Shown here in pieces: positions 17,556 through 27,251 of a stretch of 64,000 nucleotides of DNA (its first letter is position 1; each line of letters opens with the position of its first letter). Both the position numbers and the translations under genes were made by a program. Source of the stretch: JBLEFH01 sp047345645 (GTDB taxonomy: Bacteria > Pseudomonadota > Alphaproteobacteria > Rhodobacterales > Rhodobacteraceae); NCBI GenBank assembly GCA_047345645.1, contig JBLEFH010000011.1. One strand, 5' to 3'. Under the pieces are notes generated by a model that made no database searches, had not been told where the DNA came from, and was given only the letters and a program-made list of their open reading frames with translations.

Positions 17556-19694
17556 GTGTTACCTTCCAATGCAATTCGTTTGGCGCTGCCGATCGCTCTG
17601 ATCGGTCTCGCGCAATCCATGCCTTCGTTCGCGCAGGATAGCCCATTTGCGGGCGGTGCGCGGACCGAGACCGCCTCGCGCGCGTTGCAATTCGGCGATC
17701 CGAGTTATAGCGCGAGTGATGTGGTCCTCGGAGCGGACGAGGTGTCCGCCGCCGCTTCCGAAGGAGATGATGGCGATTCTGGGCTGGCGCAGGATCTGAG
17801 TCGCGCGCTTTCTGACCAGCTACCAGAGGGCGTCTCGCTTATCGCTGGCGAGGCGGATCTGAAAGCGCTGTCCTTGGGGCAGCGCGAGGCCTCTGTCTCG
17901 CCGATCCAATCCGAAGAGATGGACACCGAACAGGCCGCCGAAATGGGCGAGACCATGGATCGTGCGCAAGCCGAGAACCTTGGCGCGGAAGCGCAGCCAA
18001 GCCCGCAGACCAAGCTGGTCGTGCACTTCCCGGTGGCGATGGAAAATATCCCCGTGTCGAAATACGCGGATGTCACGGCCTTCGTCGGTCAGGATGGTCG
18101 CGTGGATGTGGTTCGTCAGCGTAACTTGCCAAATTCGCTCGACGCTGCGACCGCGTCCGTTGCGCCGGATGCAGCCGTGGAGGCCGCGATCAGCGATGCC
18201 GGGGGCTGGGCCGCCGAGGCGGAGACCGACGGCCCGACGCTTGAAGTCTGGGTCAGCCCGGAAGGCGAGGGCCGTCTGAGCTATCGAATCGAATTCACCG
18301 ATAACGGTGAGGAGCCACAGGCGCGCCGCTACTGGGTCGCGGCGAATGGCGATGCGGAGGTGATTTATTGGGAAAGCATGATCCATCACCAGCATGGTGG
18401 ACACGCGCGCGGGACCGTTTGGGATGGGCCCGGCGTGGCAAGTGGTGACACCAATGTCGAGCCGCTCGGCGCGATGACCGTCAGCCGCGCCTTGATTGGC
18501 CGTGGAAATACGACAACGACGGATCAGAACGGCTTCTACGCCTTCACGACCGGGTCGGGCCGAACCACGGTGAAAAGCTCACTTTCGGGGCCACATTCCG
18601 AGATTGAGACCATGGCTGGCACGCTCCTGTCGCGCGATGCGACGGGCGATACGAGCGTTGATCTCGACATGAACTTCAATGCCGGGGCGATTGAGGATCT
18701 GGCTCAGACGACCGCGTTCTTCTGGACCAACCGCGCCTATGATCTGGCGAAAGAGATTCTTGATCCCGGCGATCTGCCGAAATTGCCGACCATCGTGAAC
18801 CGTCCGGGCCAGTGCAACGCCTTCTGGAATGGCAGTTCGATCAATTTCTACCGCGCGGGTGGCAATTGTCCGAACATGGCCTACGACAGCGTCGTGCTGC
18901 ATGAGTATGGCCACGGGGTGGACGCGCGCAAAGGCGGGATCATCAATGGCGGCTATTCGGAAGGGTTCGGCGATGCGATGTCGATCATCGGGACACGTAA
19001 ATCCTGTGTCGGCGCAGATTTCTATGGTCCCGGAACCTGTCTTCGGGACGCCAAGGATCTGATCATGTGGCCGTTTAGCCCGGGCGAGGGTGTGCACACG
19101 CAAGGGCGCCGCTATGCGGGCTTTGTGTGGGAACTGACGCAGCAGCTCAAAAACACCTATGCCGAGGACACAGCCTTTGAACTCAGCGCGCAGCTCGTCA
19201 TGGGCGCGGCCAATGCCAACCCTTCGGATATTCCCGACGCGGTGCGCTTGAGCTTCATCATCGACGATGATGATGGCGATCTGACGAACGGCACGCCGCA
19301 TTTCAAACAGCTCGCCGCCGCCGCGGATTCGCGCAACCTGCCGCGTCCTGCCGACCCCATCGTGGGTAGCGGCAAGATGGGCTTCGCCTGGGCGCATGAT
19401 CCGACGAGTGCCAGCTACACGCCATCTGTCACCTATGCACATAACTCCTCGGGCGGCGCGATTACCGCAACCCGTTCGGGGCCGGGGAGCTACAGCATCA
19501 TATTCCGAGGCTTGGGCGGCAATGGCCGGGCCGGGGGCAATGTGCAGGTCACAGGTTACGGCTCATCGCGAAATGACTGCAAGGTCTCAAGCTGGAGCTC
19601 CTACGGCGCGGATTTCAGCGCTGCGGTGCGCTGTATCTCGCCAAGCGGCGCGCTGGTGGATGATCGCTACACGATCCTCGTTACCTGGCCCTGA
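17556..19694 (+). CDS. Secreted zinc metallopeptidase (HExxH, fungalysin/thermolysin-like) with shared C-terminal domain
   Basis: The protein has 712 residues from the GTG at 17556, chosen because GGAG sits eight bases upstream and the translation then opens with a clean signal peptide ending SMPSFAQ. A propeptide-like region follows, then a beta-rich segment (about residues 290-370). The zinc site is LHEYGHGVDARKG, with the third ligand probably in YSEGFGDAMS (HExxH...E gluzincin). The last 105 residues form a cysteine-containing domain that is about two-thirds identical to the end of the next protein. It probably degrades extracellular protein. The exact peptidase family was not established. 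Confidence 0.8.
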   Translation: MLPSNAIRLALPIALIGLAQSMPSFAQDSPFAGGARTETASRALQFGDPSYSASDVVLGADEVSAAASEGDDGDSGLAQDLSRALSDQLPEGVSLIAGEADLKALSLGQREASVSPIQSEEMDTEQAAEMGETMDRAQAENLGAEAQPSPQTKLVVHFPVAMENIPVSKYADVTAFVGQDGRVDVVRQRNLPNSLDAATASVAPDAAVEAAISDAGGWAAEAETDGPTLEVWVSPEGEGRLSYRIEFTDNGEEPQARRYWVAANGDAEVIYWESMIHHQHGGHARGTVWDGPGVASGDTNVEPLGAMTVSRALIGRGNTTTTDQNGFYAFTTGSGRTTVKSSLSGPHSEIETMAGTLLSRDATGDTSVDLDMNFNAGAIEDLAQTTAFFWTNRAYDLAKEILDPGDLPKLPTIVNRPGQCNAFWNGSSINFYRAGGNCPNMAYDSVVLHEYGHGVDARKGGIINGGYSEGFGDAMSIIGTRKSCVGADFYGPGTCLRDAKDLIMWPFSPGEGVHTQGRRYAGFVWELTQQLKNTYAEDTAFELSAQLVMGAANANPSDIPDAVRLSFIIDDDDGDLTNGTPHFKQLAAAADSRNLPRPADPIVGSGKMGFAWAHDPTSASYTPSVTYAHNSSGGAITATRSGPGSYSIIFRGLGGNGRAGGNVQVTGYGSSRNDCKVSSWSSYGADFSAAVRCISPSGALVDDRYTILVTWP

Positions 19695-19721
19695 TCGCGG
19701 TGATTGACCCGAAACTCTCAC

Positions 19722-19751
19722 CTGGATCCCGGCAAACATGCCGGGGTCCAG
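19722..19751 (+). repeat. Strong intercistronic stem-loop between the two proteases
   Basis: CTGGATCCCGGCA pairs with TGCCGGGGTCCAG (13 base pairs, one G-U) across an AACA loop. No T-run follows, so it is more likely an mRNA-stabilising or processing hairpin than a classical terminator. Confidence 0.6.
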
Positions 19752-19774
19752 CTCCGATATAAAGGACGCAGATC

Positions 19775-21361
19775 ATGTTCTATTCCCCATTTTTTCAAAC
19801 CTTTACCGCCGCCACTCTGTTTTGGGCGGGCATGGCAAGTGCCCAAGACGGTGCGCTTTGGATTGTGACGGATGACGATGCCGCGCAATCTTTTGTCTCC
19901 TCGCTCGTGGGCGATGGTGAGCCGTCAGCGGAGGCAGGTTTTGCCGTCACTGAAACCGTCAATGGCCTGAGCATCGCGCGGCTTGATCCGTCGCTTGAGA
20001 GCCCGTTTCACACACTGATCCACGACGAATTCAACCGCTGTGGCGGATATACGGTGCATGAGTCGCTGGAGGCCGCGCGCGCTGAAGCTGAGAATCCATT
20101 TTACGACGCCGAGTATTTGGGCCGTAGCAATGTGGTTAACCCGGTCATCGACCAAGGTCCCGCAGTCTCCGCGGCGCTGGCGGAAATCGACCCGGCGGCC
20201 ATCGTTTCGACCATTCAGATGCTCGAAGCGAAAGGCACACGCCATTATCTCTCCGCGACGGGTGAACAGGCGGCGGAGGATGTCCGGGCGCTCTGGGCGT
20301 CGCTTGGGGCGGGGCGCTCTGATGTCAGTGTTGCGCGCTACCCGCATCCGGGCTGGCCGCAAGATTCTGTCATTGCGACCATTCGCGGCAACGAGGCGCA
20401 CGACGAGATCGTCGTGATCGGCGGGCATCTCGACTCGATCAACCCATCCAATCTGAGTGATGCGCCCGGCGCGGATGACGACGCCTCTGGCGTCGCGGTT
20501 GTCACCGAAGTGCTGCGCGCGCTGATCGAGTCAGACTTTAAACCGCGCCGGACTCTGCAGTTTATGGCTTACGCGGCAGAAGAAGTCGGGTTACGCGGCT
20601 CGCGCGCCATCGCCGAAGCCTATGCGAATGACCCGCGAAAAGAGGTGATCGCGGCGTTGCAGATGGACATGACCGGCTATCAGGGCTCCAGCGAGGATCT
20701 CTATTTCATCACTGACTATGTATCGGCCGATCTCACGGATTTTCTGAAAGCGCTGGTCCAGACCTATAATGGCCCCGGCCCGCATGAAATTACCTATGGC
20801 GAGACCTCCTGCGGCTATGCCTGCTCCGATCACGCGGCATGGACGGGTGAGGGTATTCCCGCGGCGTTTCCTTTTGAAGCGTTGTTTAACGATTTCAACC
20901 CGGCGATCCATTCCAGCAACGACACGCTCACCCAAATAGACGGTACCGGCGCGAAGCAGGCGAAATTCGCGAAGCTTGGCGTCGAATTTATGATCGAGGT
21001 CGCAAAATCCGCCGGAACCGCATTGCCTGAGGTCGGGCGGCGCATGGGCTTTGCTTGGGCCGATCAGCCGAGTTCAGCGCTCTACACGCCGAGCGCCACC
21101 TATGCCTACAACGGCGCAGGCGGTGCGATCACCGCAAGCCGCAGCGGGCCGGGCGTCTATACAATGCATTTCGCCGGGCTTGGCGGCAACGGCGTCGCAG
21201 GCGCGCATATTCAGGTGAGTGGATATGGCGCCTCGCGCGATGATTGCAAAATCGCCGGATGGTCATCCAATGGAAGCGATTTGGTTGCCAGCGTGCGCTG
21301 TGTTTCCCCCAGCGGCATACCCGTTGATGCGCGCTACAGCATCTACGCGACATGGCCCTGA
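19775..21361 (+). CDS. Secreted M28-family zinc aminopeptidase with shared C-terminal domain
   Basis: This 528-residue protein has a signal peptide ending near GMASAQ. Its M28 metal ligands are visible: GGHLDS (His), GADDDASGV (bridging Asp), YAAEEVG (catalytic Glu and ligand), LQMDMTGY (Asp) and NPAIHSSNDT (His). This is the arrangement of the Vibrio leucyl aminopeptidase. The C-terminal 105 residues match the end of the preceding protease without any gap. Together the two would form an extracellular endo-/exopeptidase pair for peptide scavenging. AAAGGA precedes the ATG. Confidence 0.93.
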   Translation: MFYSPFFQTFTAATLFWAGMASAQDGALWIVTDDDAAQSFVSSLVGDGEPSAEAGFAVTETVNGLSIARLDPSLESPFHTLIHDEFNRCGGYTVHESLEAARAEAENPFYDAEYLGRSNVVNPVIDQGPAVSAALAEIDPAAIVSTIQMLEAKGTRHYLSATGEQAAEDVRALWASLGAGRSDVSVARYPHPGWPQDSVIATIRGNEAHDEIVVIGGHLDSINPSNLSDAPGADDDASGVAVVTEVLRALIESDFKPRRTLQFMAYAAEEVGLRGSRAIAEAYANDPRKEVIAALQMDMTGYQGSSEDLYFITDYVSADLTDFLKALVQTYNGPGPHEITYGETSCGYACSDHAAWTGEGIPAAFPFEALFNDFNPAIHSSNDTLTQIDGTGAKQAKFAKLGVEFMIEVAKSAGTALPEVGRRMGFAWADQPSSALYTPSATYAYNGAGGAITASRSGPGVYTMHFAGLGGNGVAGAHIQVSGYGASRDDCKIAGWSSNGSDLVASVRCVSPSGIPVDARYSIYATWP

Positions 21362-21367
21362 AACCTC

Positions 21368-21397
21368 CGCCCTCACACAGCATTTTGAGTGAGGGCG
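21368..21397 (+). terminator. Hairpin after the M28 peptidase gene
   Basis: CGCCCTCAC and GTGAGGGCG form a perfect nine-pair stem just after the stop. There is no clear T-run, so it may end transcription weakly or protect the mRNA 3' end. Confidence 0.5.
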
Positions 21398-21446
21398 CGG
21401 GCATCGCCATGCTAAGCTTGCATCAAACAATTATGGAACGAGAACA

Positions 21447-21899
21447 ATGCTGCGTATTTACGCTTTTCTGGCCGGAGTTGTGTTGGGAGGTGCTGCCATG
21501 ACGTGTGAGATGACGCTAAAGGCACCTTTGACGGTCACAACCGCTCAAGAGGGCTTCGCAGGAGTCACTGGCACGATTTATAAAGTGCAGCCCGACGGGC
21601 AGTATGAGGTCGCCGACTTTGTCGGTGAGCAGGAGGATCCACCGCGCGCGCAGGGCCAGCTTTCCGAAGAGGACATGCAGCGACTGGCGGAGGTGCTTGA
21701 TGCTGATTTGGCGACTGGCACCGAAGAGGCACCGCCCATCAACCAGAGCTTCATTGTAGTTGATTACGGGTCGCAAAGCTGGACAGTATCGCTCGCGCCC
21801 GGTGCTGCGGTGGAGGAGTGCGACGATGAAAGCGAAGCGGGTTGCGATGTTCAAGGCGTCGCATCAGCACTCCGCGGGATGATTGAAAATAAAAATTAG
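21447..21899 (+). CDS. Small exported protein of unknown function
   Basis: The 150-residue protein has an N-terminal hydrophobic signal (MLRIYAFLAGVVLGGAA). The mature part is acidic and has three cysteines (MTCEM, VEECDDE, SEAGCDVQG) that might form disulfides. No family was recognised. It follows the two secreted peptidases on the same strand and could be an inhibitor or accessory, but nothing in the sequence proves this. Confidence 0.55.
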   Translation: MLRIYAFLAGVVLGGAAMTCEMTLKAPLTVTTAQEGFAGVTGTIYKVQPDGQYEVADFVGEQEDPPRAQGQLSEEDMQRLAEVLDADLATGTEEAPPINQSFIVVDYGSQSWTVSLAPGAAVEECDDESEAGCDVQGVASALRGMIENKN

Positions 21900-22039
21900 A
21901 TCTCCTAAAGGCCAAATTTCCTGTCATCTTAGATGAGTTTTCTTGATCATCTTTCGCGACAGACTGATACAATTTTATTTTCGATAATCGCGAGCGTTGG
22001 TTAACAGAAGTCATTGCTGCGAAATCGGCTGGCGACGCC

Positions 22040-23341
22040 TCAGCTTGACATAGCCGCAGCCAGCAACCTGCCAACGCCGTCATTTTGAATGTTGTTGTGT
22101 GCTGCTGTTTTTCCATCAATTTTCTTAACGACATTATCGGCAAGGTAATTATTCACTCGCCCCGCAACGGGAAGGCGCTTGGAATTGGTAGGGAAATCAG
22201 GATGGGCAATTGCATTCACGAATTGCGCGCCGTTTGCACCCATTGCGCCATAACGGTCATCCGCGTCGCCGAACTCTGACGCACCATCGCCTGAGAATCT
22301 GGAGGCAAATGGATACAGAATTTTACATGCTAAGTCGTTATGGGTGTGGGTGATTGCAATGGCTCCTTGGACTCGTCGGTTTTGAAGCGCATTTGCAAAC
22401 GCGCCCTTTCCGGACGGCGAATTGTTGGCCAAGCCGTAATGTGAGTATGCGGCTTGTAGGAGCGTCAGGCTTTGGAGCTTCAAGGTGCTCGTAGCCGCCG
22501 CGCTGGCTGTGACCAGTCGAGCCCCGAAGCTATGCCCAGCTAAATGAACTCGGATATCTTGCAGAAAGTTTTGTCTATCGAGATGGCGGCCAAGAGAGAT
22601 GCCGATATCACCTGATCGCCGTTTCATCGCATAGTAGCTGAAATTGTTTAAGAACCTTGCAAGGCTTGCCGTGAGACCAAGAAAAACTCGAGCAATTGCA
22701 TCTAAGTCTGATGCTCCGCCTTCGTTAGTTATCATGGGGCTACGGCAGACATGCAGCAATACTCTCGGATCCCGTGTAATTTCATTCGCGATAAGTTCTA
22801 TTTCATCGTTGAGTTGAGGGTCGCTTTCAGTGGAGAGCTCACGCAGGTGTTCGGCTAAACCGTCCGCAAGCGCCTTTAAATTACCTTGGTCCGTACCGTC
22901 TTTTTCGACCTGTCGAAATAAATTGCGGAGGCTTTTATTTTCCTCGCCCGGTAAAGATTGACGAAGGATTTTTTCGAATGTTTCTGTGTCGAGGTCTTGA
23001 TGCCCGCCGCTAGGGGGCGCGTCGGTAGCGCCTGCGAAGGCATCGCGGATAGCCTCGCCGTCGAAATCGACTGGAAACGCCAAGGCGGGCCAAGAAACAC
23101 CTGCCAAAACAAAGGTTTTATCTTTGGGAATATAACCCTTCGTGTGACGCCACACTTCGCTGTAAATTCTGGCAGCCTGCTTTTTGGTGGTTTTCCATCC
23201 GTGAGAAATGATCAGTAGATCGGTCGCTTGGGATTTCTGGATGGCTTTGTGCAACGCTCTCAAAGATTCTTGTACATCGAGCAGTTGGTGTCTCTTGTCA
23301 AAATTCAGCCAAACGAATGGTGCATCATCGATCTTGGGCAT
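22040..23341 (-). CDS. Cytoplasmic alpha/beta hydrolase-like protein
   Basis: The protein has 433 residues and no signal peptide. It has an early strand plus oxyanion motif, DLLIISHGWKTTKKQA, and a serine nucleophile elbow, LAGHSFGARLV, near residue 270. A possible catalytic histidine is in IAHPDFP near the C-terminus. It resembles DUF900-type esterase folds. It is the last gene of a minus-strand set after a subtilase and a patatin, with a 14-base gap to the subtilase gene, which suggests one operon of three different hydrolases. The region is AT-richer than the flanks. Confidence 0.7.
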   Translation of the reverse strand: MPKIDDAPFVWLNFDKRHQLLDVQESLRALHKAIQKSQATDLLIISHGWKTTKKQAARIYSEVWRHTKGYIPKDKTFVLAGVSWPALAFPVDFDGEAIRDAFAGATDAPPSGGHQDLDTETFEKILRQSLPGEENKSLRNLFRQVEKDGTDQGNLKALADGLAEHLRELSTESDPQLNDEIELIANEITRDPRVLLHVCRSPMITNEGGASDLDAIARVFLGLTASLARFLNNFSYYAMKRRSGDIGISLGRHLDRQNFLQDIRVHLAGHSFGARLVTASAAATSTLKLQSLTLLQAAYSHYGLANNSPSGKGAFANALQNRRVQGAIAITHTHNDLACKILYPFASRFSGDGASEFGDADDRYGAMGANGAQFVNAIAHPDFPTNSKRLPVAGRVNNYLADNVVKKIDGKTAAHNNIQNDGVGRLLAAAMSS

Positions 23342-23355
23342 TGATCTTATTCTCC

Positions 23356-24939
23356 CTAAATGGACTGCATGGCACGCATCAGGTCAGCGAGACCGGCACC
23401 TTGAAAATCGTGGACACGGCCTAAGTCGGTTGCGCTTTCCATGAGGATACTCTTGACCCTTTCGGGCTGTCCTATGAATTCGCGACGTACCGACAGAAGC
23501 GCTGCGATCATTCCTGACACATGAGGCGCGGCCATACTCGTCCCTGAGCGCTCTTTGAAACTCGCGATGCGCTTGGTTTTTCCTGGATCGCAGGAGACGA
23601 TCCGCTCACCTGGCGCGAGTAAGTCGGGCTTCAACCTCCCGTCTATTGTCGGTCCTTTGGCTGAGAAATACGAGACGCCGTACTCATGGGGGCGATCGCG
23701 ATGCGTGGAACCCACAGTAATCGCAAGTTCGGCGTTGCCTGGATCACCTATAGTCGAGGTGCTGGCGCTCGAATGGATGGCTCCGCCCTCACCAGAGATA
23801 TATCCAAAGCCCGCATTCCCAGCTGAAATCACCACGACAACCCCAGAACGGACCAAGCGATTTACTTCTTTGCAAACTGGGCTGTGGCCCGCTGCGAACC
23901 ACGTTTCTTGAAAGTCATAACTTAAGCTGAGGTTCAGTCCATGTATCCGTATATTTCGACCATACTCATTGATGCGCTGTATGTAACCGATAGCGGACAT
24001 AACGCTACTAATGCCGTTTTTGTCACGTGGATGCTTCAAAACTTTTAGGCTGATAATTCTTGTCCACGGCGCAATGCCTTGAATAATATCTGGAGCTTTT
24101 GTTCGCGAGACCTCTTCGGATTTAACGCCGTCAGCACTCACGTCATAGATTATTTCAATTTGGTCAATCAGCGGATTGCCGTTTTCGTCCTTGGCGTTGC
24201 AGTCCGTTTCACCGGCGATGATGCCGGCGACATGTGTGCCGTGGCCATGGATGTCGATGAGCGCCGTGTCACCGGACGTTTCTTCGCTCTCATCTTTTTT
24301 TTCGGTAAAGTCACAATGCGTTAATCCGGGTGGAGGTTCGAGAGTTTTGTATCTCCGAAAATGAGGATGTGTTGCATCAATTCCAGTATCGGCAACCGCC
24401 CACACTATACCCTCACCCTGAGCGCCGAATGCGATGCGTGCTGCGTCGCATTTTATCGTTTTATAGGACCTGTAAACATCAATCTGAAAAGGCTGATCCA
24501 GCCATATCTTGTAAATGGGGCCGTTACGGTCCTGTCGGCAGTTCTTGGCGATGCGCTTAATGGAGCTTCTTGATAGGCTTCCGAAGAGATAGCCTTCTGT
24601 GAAAGAAGAGCTCACAAGATTTAGAACGTCTCTTTTGCCGAAGCTGATATCCTTGTACGGGCCCTGCAGATCAGCAAGTGTAAGCAGCTCAGCTACGAAG
24701 CCAAGTTTTTGGTCTGGGATATTGGTTGCGTTGATGAGATAGCTTGCAACCAGCGCCGCGCGTGCAGTACGCGCTCCGCCGGGAAAGTTGTTGTTCATCT
24801 CTATCATAACGGCGAAGCCGCCCTTAGGTGATTTGCGTGGTTTCGTTTGCGTCATCGCCTCATACAAGTCGCGGGCAACGCAACTATGACGCAAGATGAA
24901 ATTGGGGTCGGGGATGCTGACCGGTTCTTTGCTCTGCAT
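23356..24939 (-). CDS. S8 (subtilisin-like) serine peptidase without signal peptide
   Basis: This 527-residue protein has the complete subtilase triad: Asp184 in AVADTGIDATHPHF, His233 in HGHGTHVAGI and Ser468 in RSGTSMAAPHVSG. The oxyanion Asn lies in LNLSLSYD. The first 170 residues form an extra N-terminal domain of unknown fold. No signal peptide is visible, so the enzyme is expected in the cytoplasm, unusual for this family. It lies between a patatin and an alpha/beta hydrolase gene on the same strand. Confidence 0.92.
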   Translation of the reverse strand: MQSKEPVSIPDPNFILRHSCVARDLYEAMTQTKPRKSPKGGFAVMIEMNNNFPGGARTARAALVASYLINATNIPDQKLGFVAELLTLADLQGPYKDISFGKRDVLNLVSSSFTEGYLFGSLSRSSIKRIAKNCRQDRNGPIYKIWLDQPFQIDVYRSYKTIKCDAARIAFGAQGEGIVWAVADTGIDATHPHFRRYKTLEPPPGLTHCDFTEKKDESEETSGDTALIDIHGHGTHVAGIIAGETDCNAKDENGNPLIDQIEIIYDVSADGVKSEEVSRTKAPDIIQGIAPWTRIISLKVLKHPRDKNGISSVMSAIGYIQRINEYGRNIRIHGLNLSLSYDFQETWFAAGHSPVCKEVNRLVRSGVVVVISAGNAGFGYISGEGGAIHSSASTSTIGDPGNAELAITVGSTHRDRPHEYGVSYFSAKGPTIDGRLKPDLLAPGERIVSCDPGKTKRIASFKERSGTSMAAPHVSGMIAALLSVRREFIGQPERVKSILMESATDLGRVHDFQGAGLADLMRAMQSI

Positions 24940-25025
24940 ATTACGTATCCCTACCGATTAAATAATCTCTGACGCGATCTGGTGCGAGCGTAAAAAGAGA
25001 TTTGCGATTATTTTCGAGTGCATAG

Positions 25026-26822
25026 TTAAACGTCTTTGTTTACGGGGGCGCTAGGCGCTTGCGTGTCGTAGCTTTTTTCTTCGGCACTCGCGGTCAGCCT
25101 AAGACTGGCGTCTTGCCTCAAAATATTCAGATCTCTAACGCTCCCTTTACCGTCCGCTTCAGCTTTCAAGATGCCGTAGCCCGTTTTTGCGAGACCATCT
25201 AAAAATGGTGCGATAACTGTTCTGCGCTGTTCGGATGACACACCTTGGAATGCATCTGTTTCGAAGTCGGTGATCAAGTGTCGATAGGATTCTTTTTCAT
25301 CAGTTGAATTTTGCCAATAAACGTCATGAATATTGGTCATCATGTCCTCAATAGATGGGAGTATGCTCAGCGCGCGGCGAATCCGGTGATTTTTGAAACC
25401 CAATTGATCTTTTGAGGAAAATTCCGAAACCAGCATGTCGCCTGCTTCCCGCCCAAGATCTTGGAGTTCTTCGATAGTTTGCTCGTCCATGTTGAAGTTT
25501 AGTCCGCCTGTGCCGCTTTCCAACCTGATCTCAACGATACGTTCTGCATAGCCTGGCAAATGGGATTGCAGGGTGTCTCGCCAGTCTTTTGCTGTATTGA
25601 AAATCGCAAATAGAAAATCGCTGATGCTTTTGATTGAACCCGTGCGGAGTCGTTGTATGTCTTCAAATGTCTTCGGCAGGTAGACGTTCGTTTTTCCATG
25701 AATTCTTTCATCAAATGTGGTTAGCTTGATTCCAAATGTTGGTCGCCGCGGCAGGGGGGAGTCAAAGAAATGAACAGGGAAATTCGAACTGATGCCACCG
25801 TCCGAAAATAGCAGACGCGTCATCGGTGCAGCGTCCTCGGAGCTTAATTTTGCGTCTACATCTTCGCGCCAGATCGGCACTGCGCTGATGAGGCCTGGGA
25901 AGCTAAGACTCATCCGCGCCAAAAGGATGACAGGGAATTTGTCGCCACCTGGCAAAGCATAAAGGTCTTCAGGATCAGCTTGGTGCAGGACTTGTCTCTT
26001 ATTTTGGTCTGCACAAAGATACTCCACGAGCGGATCTTGGAAAAGGCGCTGCATTTCGGACCGGCATACAAAAAACTCACCGTCTCTGAGCGGCAAGCGA
26101 TAAGGACGTTGTGTCGACAGGTCTGTCGTCATTGTCGCGAGCGTAATGCCAGAGGCTTTTAAATCTCCCACTGTGAGCGGCGTGGAACTATCGCGGCCCG
26201 CGATCATCTGAATTTTTGTAAACATCCAGTCGGTTAAAGCGGGCTCGCCGCTTTGATGGCCCGGCTGCGTCTTCCCAGAACAGAGACCGAAATCAGCTGC
26301 GGGAAGTCTTTCAGAAAAGACCTTTCTTAGCTCTGCGCCGATCGCGAATGCAATGAAGGCGAGAGCTGCTGCTAAGAAGAAGAGCACGAAGCCCCAAGCA
26401 CCATGATAGGCCGAAAAGCCAGCAGGTATTAGTCCCAATAGAGCAGCTTTTATCGTCTCAAACTTATATGTTTTAAGAAACACGCCGATTGACAGACCGA
26501 CACCTTTAGCGAAAGTTTCTTGGACGATTGCGAATGGTTTGGATAGCTCTGGCGATGGTTGAAACATATGTTCAAGGTTCCGGCTAAGCTCTTCCGCAAT
26601 GTCGTCTATCTGATTAAATCCTATGTCGCCTCCGCCATTCTGCCGTCGATACTCAGCGGCAGACGCAATCGCTGCGGCGATGGCTCCCGCGGAAGTGCCG
26701 CCGATGCCTCTAAGGCGATATCGCTCCTTGATCCGCGTAATCGCGTAGGGGTAAACGACGCCGGAAGTGACGCCCCCCTTCATAATGAGATCACACTCGT
26801 GCAGTTCGGATGCTTCGGACAT
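25026..26822 (-). CDS. Patatin-like phospholipase with central membrane segments
   Basis: This 598-residue protein has the patatin oxyanion loop LIMKGGVTSGVVYP, nucleophile Ser44 in GIGGTSAGAI and a catalytic Asp near residue 340 in FSDGGISSNFP. About two hydrophobic stretches (around residues 120-165, including WGFVLFFLAAALAFIAFAIG) may anchor it in the membrane. It is expected to cleave phospholipids from the cytoplasmic side. It is first of the patatin-subtilase-hydrolase set and is divergent from a SARP-like regulator. No nucleotide cyclase typical of CBASS patatins lies nearby. Confidence 0.9.
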   Translation of the reverse strand: MSEASELHECDLIMKGGVTSGVVYPYAITRIKERYRLRGIGGTSAGAIAAAIASAAEYRRQNGGGDIGFNQIDDIAEELSRNLEHMFQPSPELSKPFAIVQETFAKGVGLSIGVFLKTYKFETIKAALLGLIPAGFSAYHGAWGFVLFFLAAALAFIAFAIGAELRKVFSERLPAADFGLCSGKTQPGHQSGEPALTDWMFTKIQMIAGRDSSTPLTVGDLKASGITLATMTTDLSTQRPYRLPLRDGEFFVCRSEMQRLFQDPLVEYLCADQNKRQVLHQADPEDLYALPGGDKFPVILLARMSLSFPGLISAVPIWREDVDAKLSSEDAAPMTRLLFSDGGISSNFPVHFFDSPLPRRPTFGIKLTTFDERIHGKTNVYLPKTFEDIQRLRTGSIKSISDFLFAIFNTAKDWRDTLQSHLPGYAERIVEIRLESGTGGLNFNMDEQTIEELQDLGREAGDMLVSEFSSKDQLGFKNHRIRRALSILPSIEDMMTNIHDVYWQNSTDEKESYRHLITDFETDAFQGVSSEQRRTVIAPFLDGLAKTGYGILKAEADGKGSVRDLNILRQDASLRLTASAEEKSYDTQAPSAPVNKDV

Positions 26823-27251
26823 AATTTTTGCCCCGAATTAATAGAATTTTGATTTTATATTATTTACATTACCATAATTTATTGAAAAATACACTGGGTT
26901 AGTGTGGTTCATAAATAATATTTTCTTATGAATATCAATCATTTATTCCTGAGACGACGCGTTTCTGGCAGCGCAGCAGGAATATCCCGACATGAAAAAA
27001 GATTTCAGGATCTGCGATTGTCGTGAAGCAACGGGAAATCTTGTGATCACCTGAAAACTCCATCCGACGCTTTCTGAAGATTAAGCATGCTAGCAACTAC
27101 GCTGTATTCAAGCGGGTGCGCACAAGTATTGCTAGTCGACGAAAGACTTTATAGTTGCTGCCACCTGGACGTAAGTAAGCTCGTTAATAGTTTCCCTCCG
27201 TCAAGCGGTCCAAGATGGCCACCATTCCGAACGCTTTGACGGGAGGGGCCC
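26823..27251. promoter_or_regulatory. AT-rich divergent promoter region between patatin operon and SARP-like regulator
   Basis: This 429-base gap is very AT-rich on the patatin side (about 26830-26960). The regulator side ends in a long hairpin over the ribosome-binding site (27194-27247), described separately. No coding frame or exact promoter was recognised. Confidence 0.5.
27194..27247 (+). promoter_or_regulatory. Hairpin sequestering the ribosome-binding site of the SARP-like gene
   Basis: CCCTCCGTCAAGCG (27194-27207) pairs with CGC-T-TTGAC-G-GGAGGG (27232-27247): 14 pairs with two single-base bulges and a 24-base loop. The downstream arm contains GGGAGG, the ribosome-binding site of the GTG start at 27252. 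Base pairing is seen in the sequence; translational control is inferred. Confidence 0.6.

Noticed and set aside
22040..26822. CBASS or similar nucleotide-signalling defence system based on the patatin
   Set aside because: No cyclase, Cap2/Cap3-like or sensor gene is nearby; the neighbours are a subtilase and an alpha/beta hydrolase.
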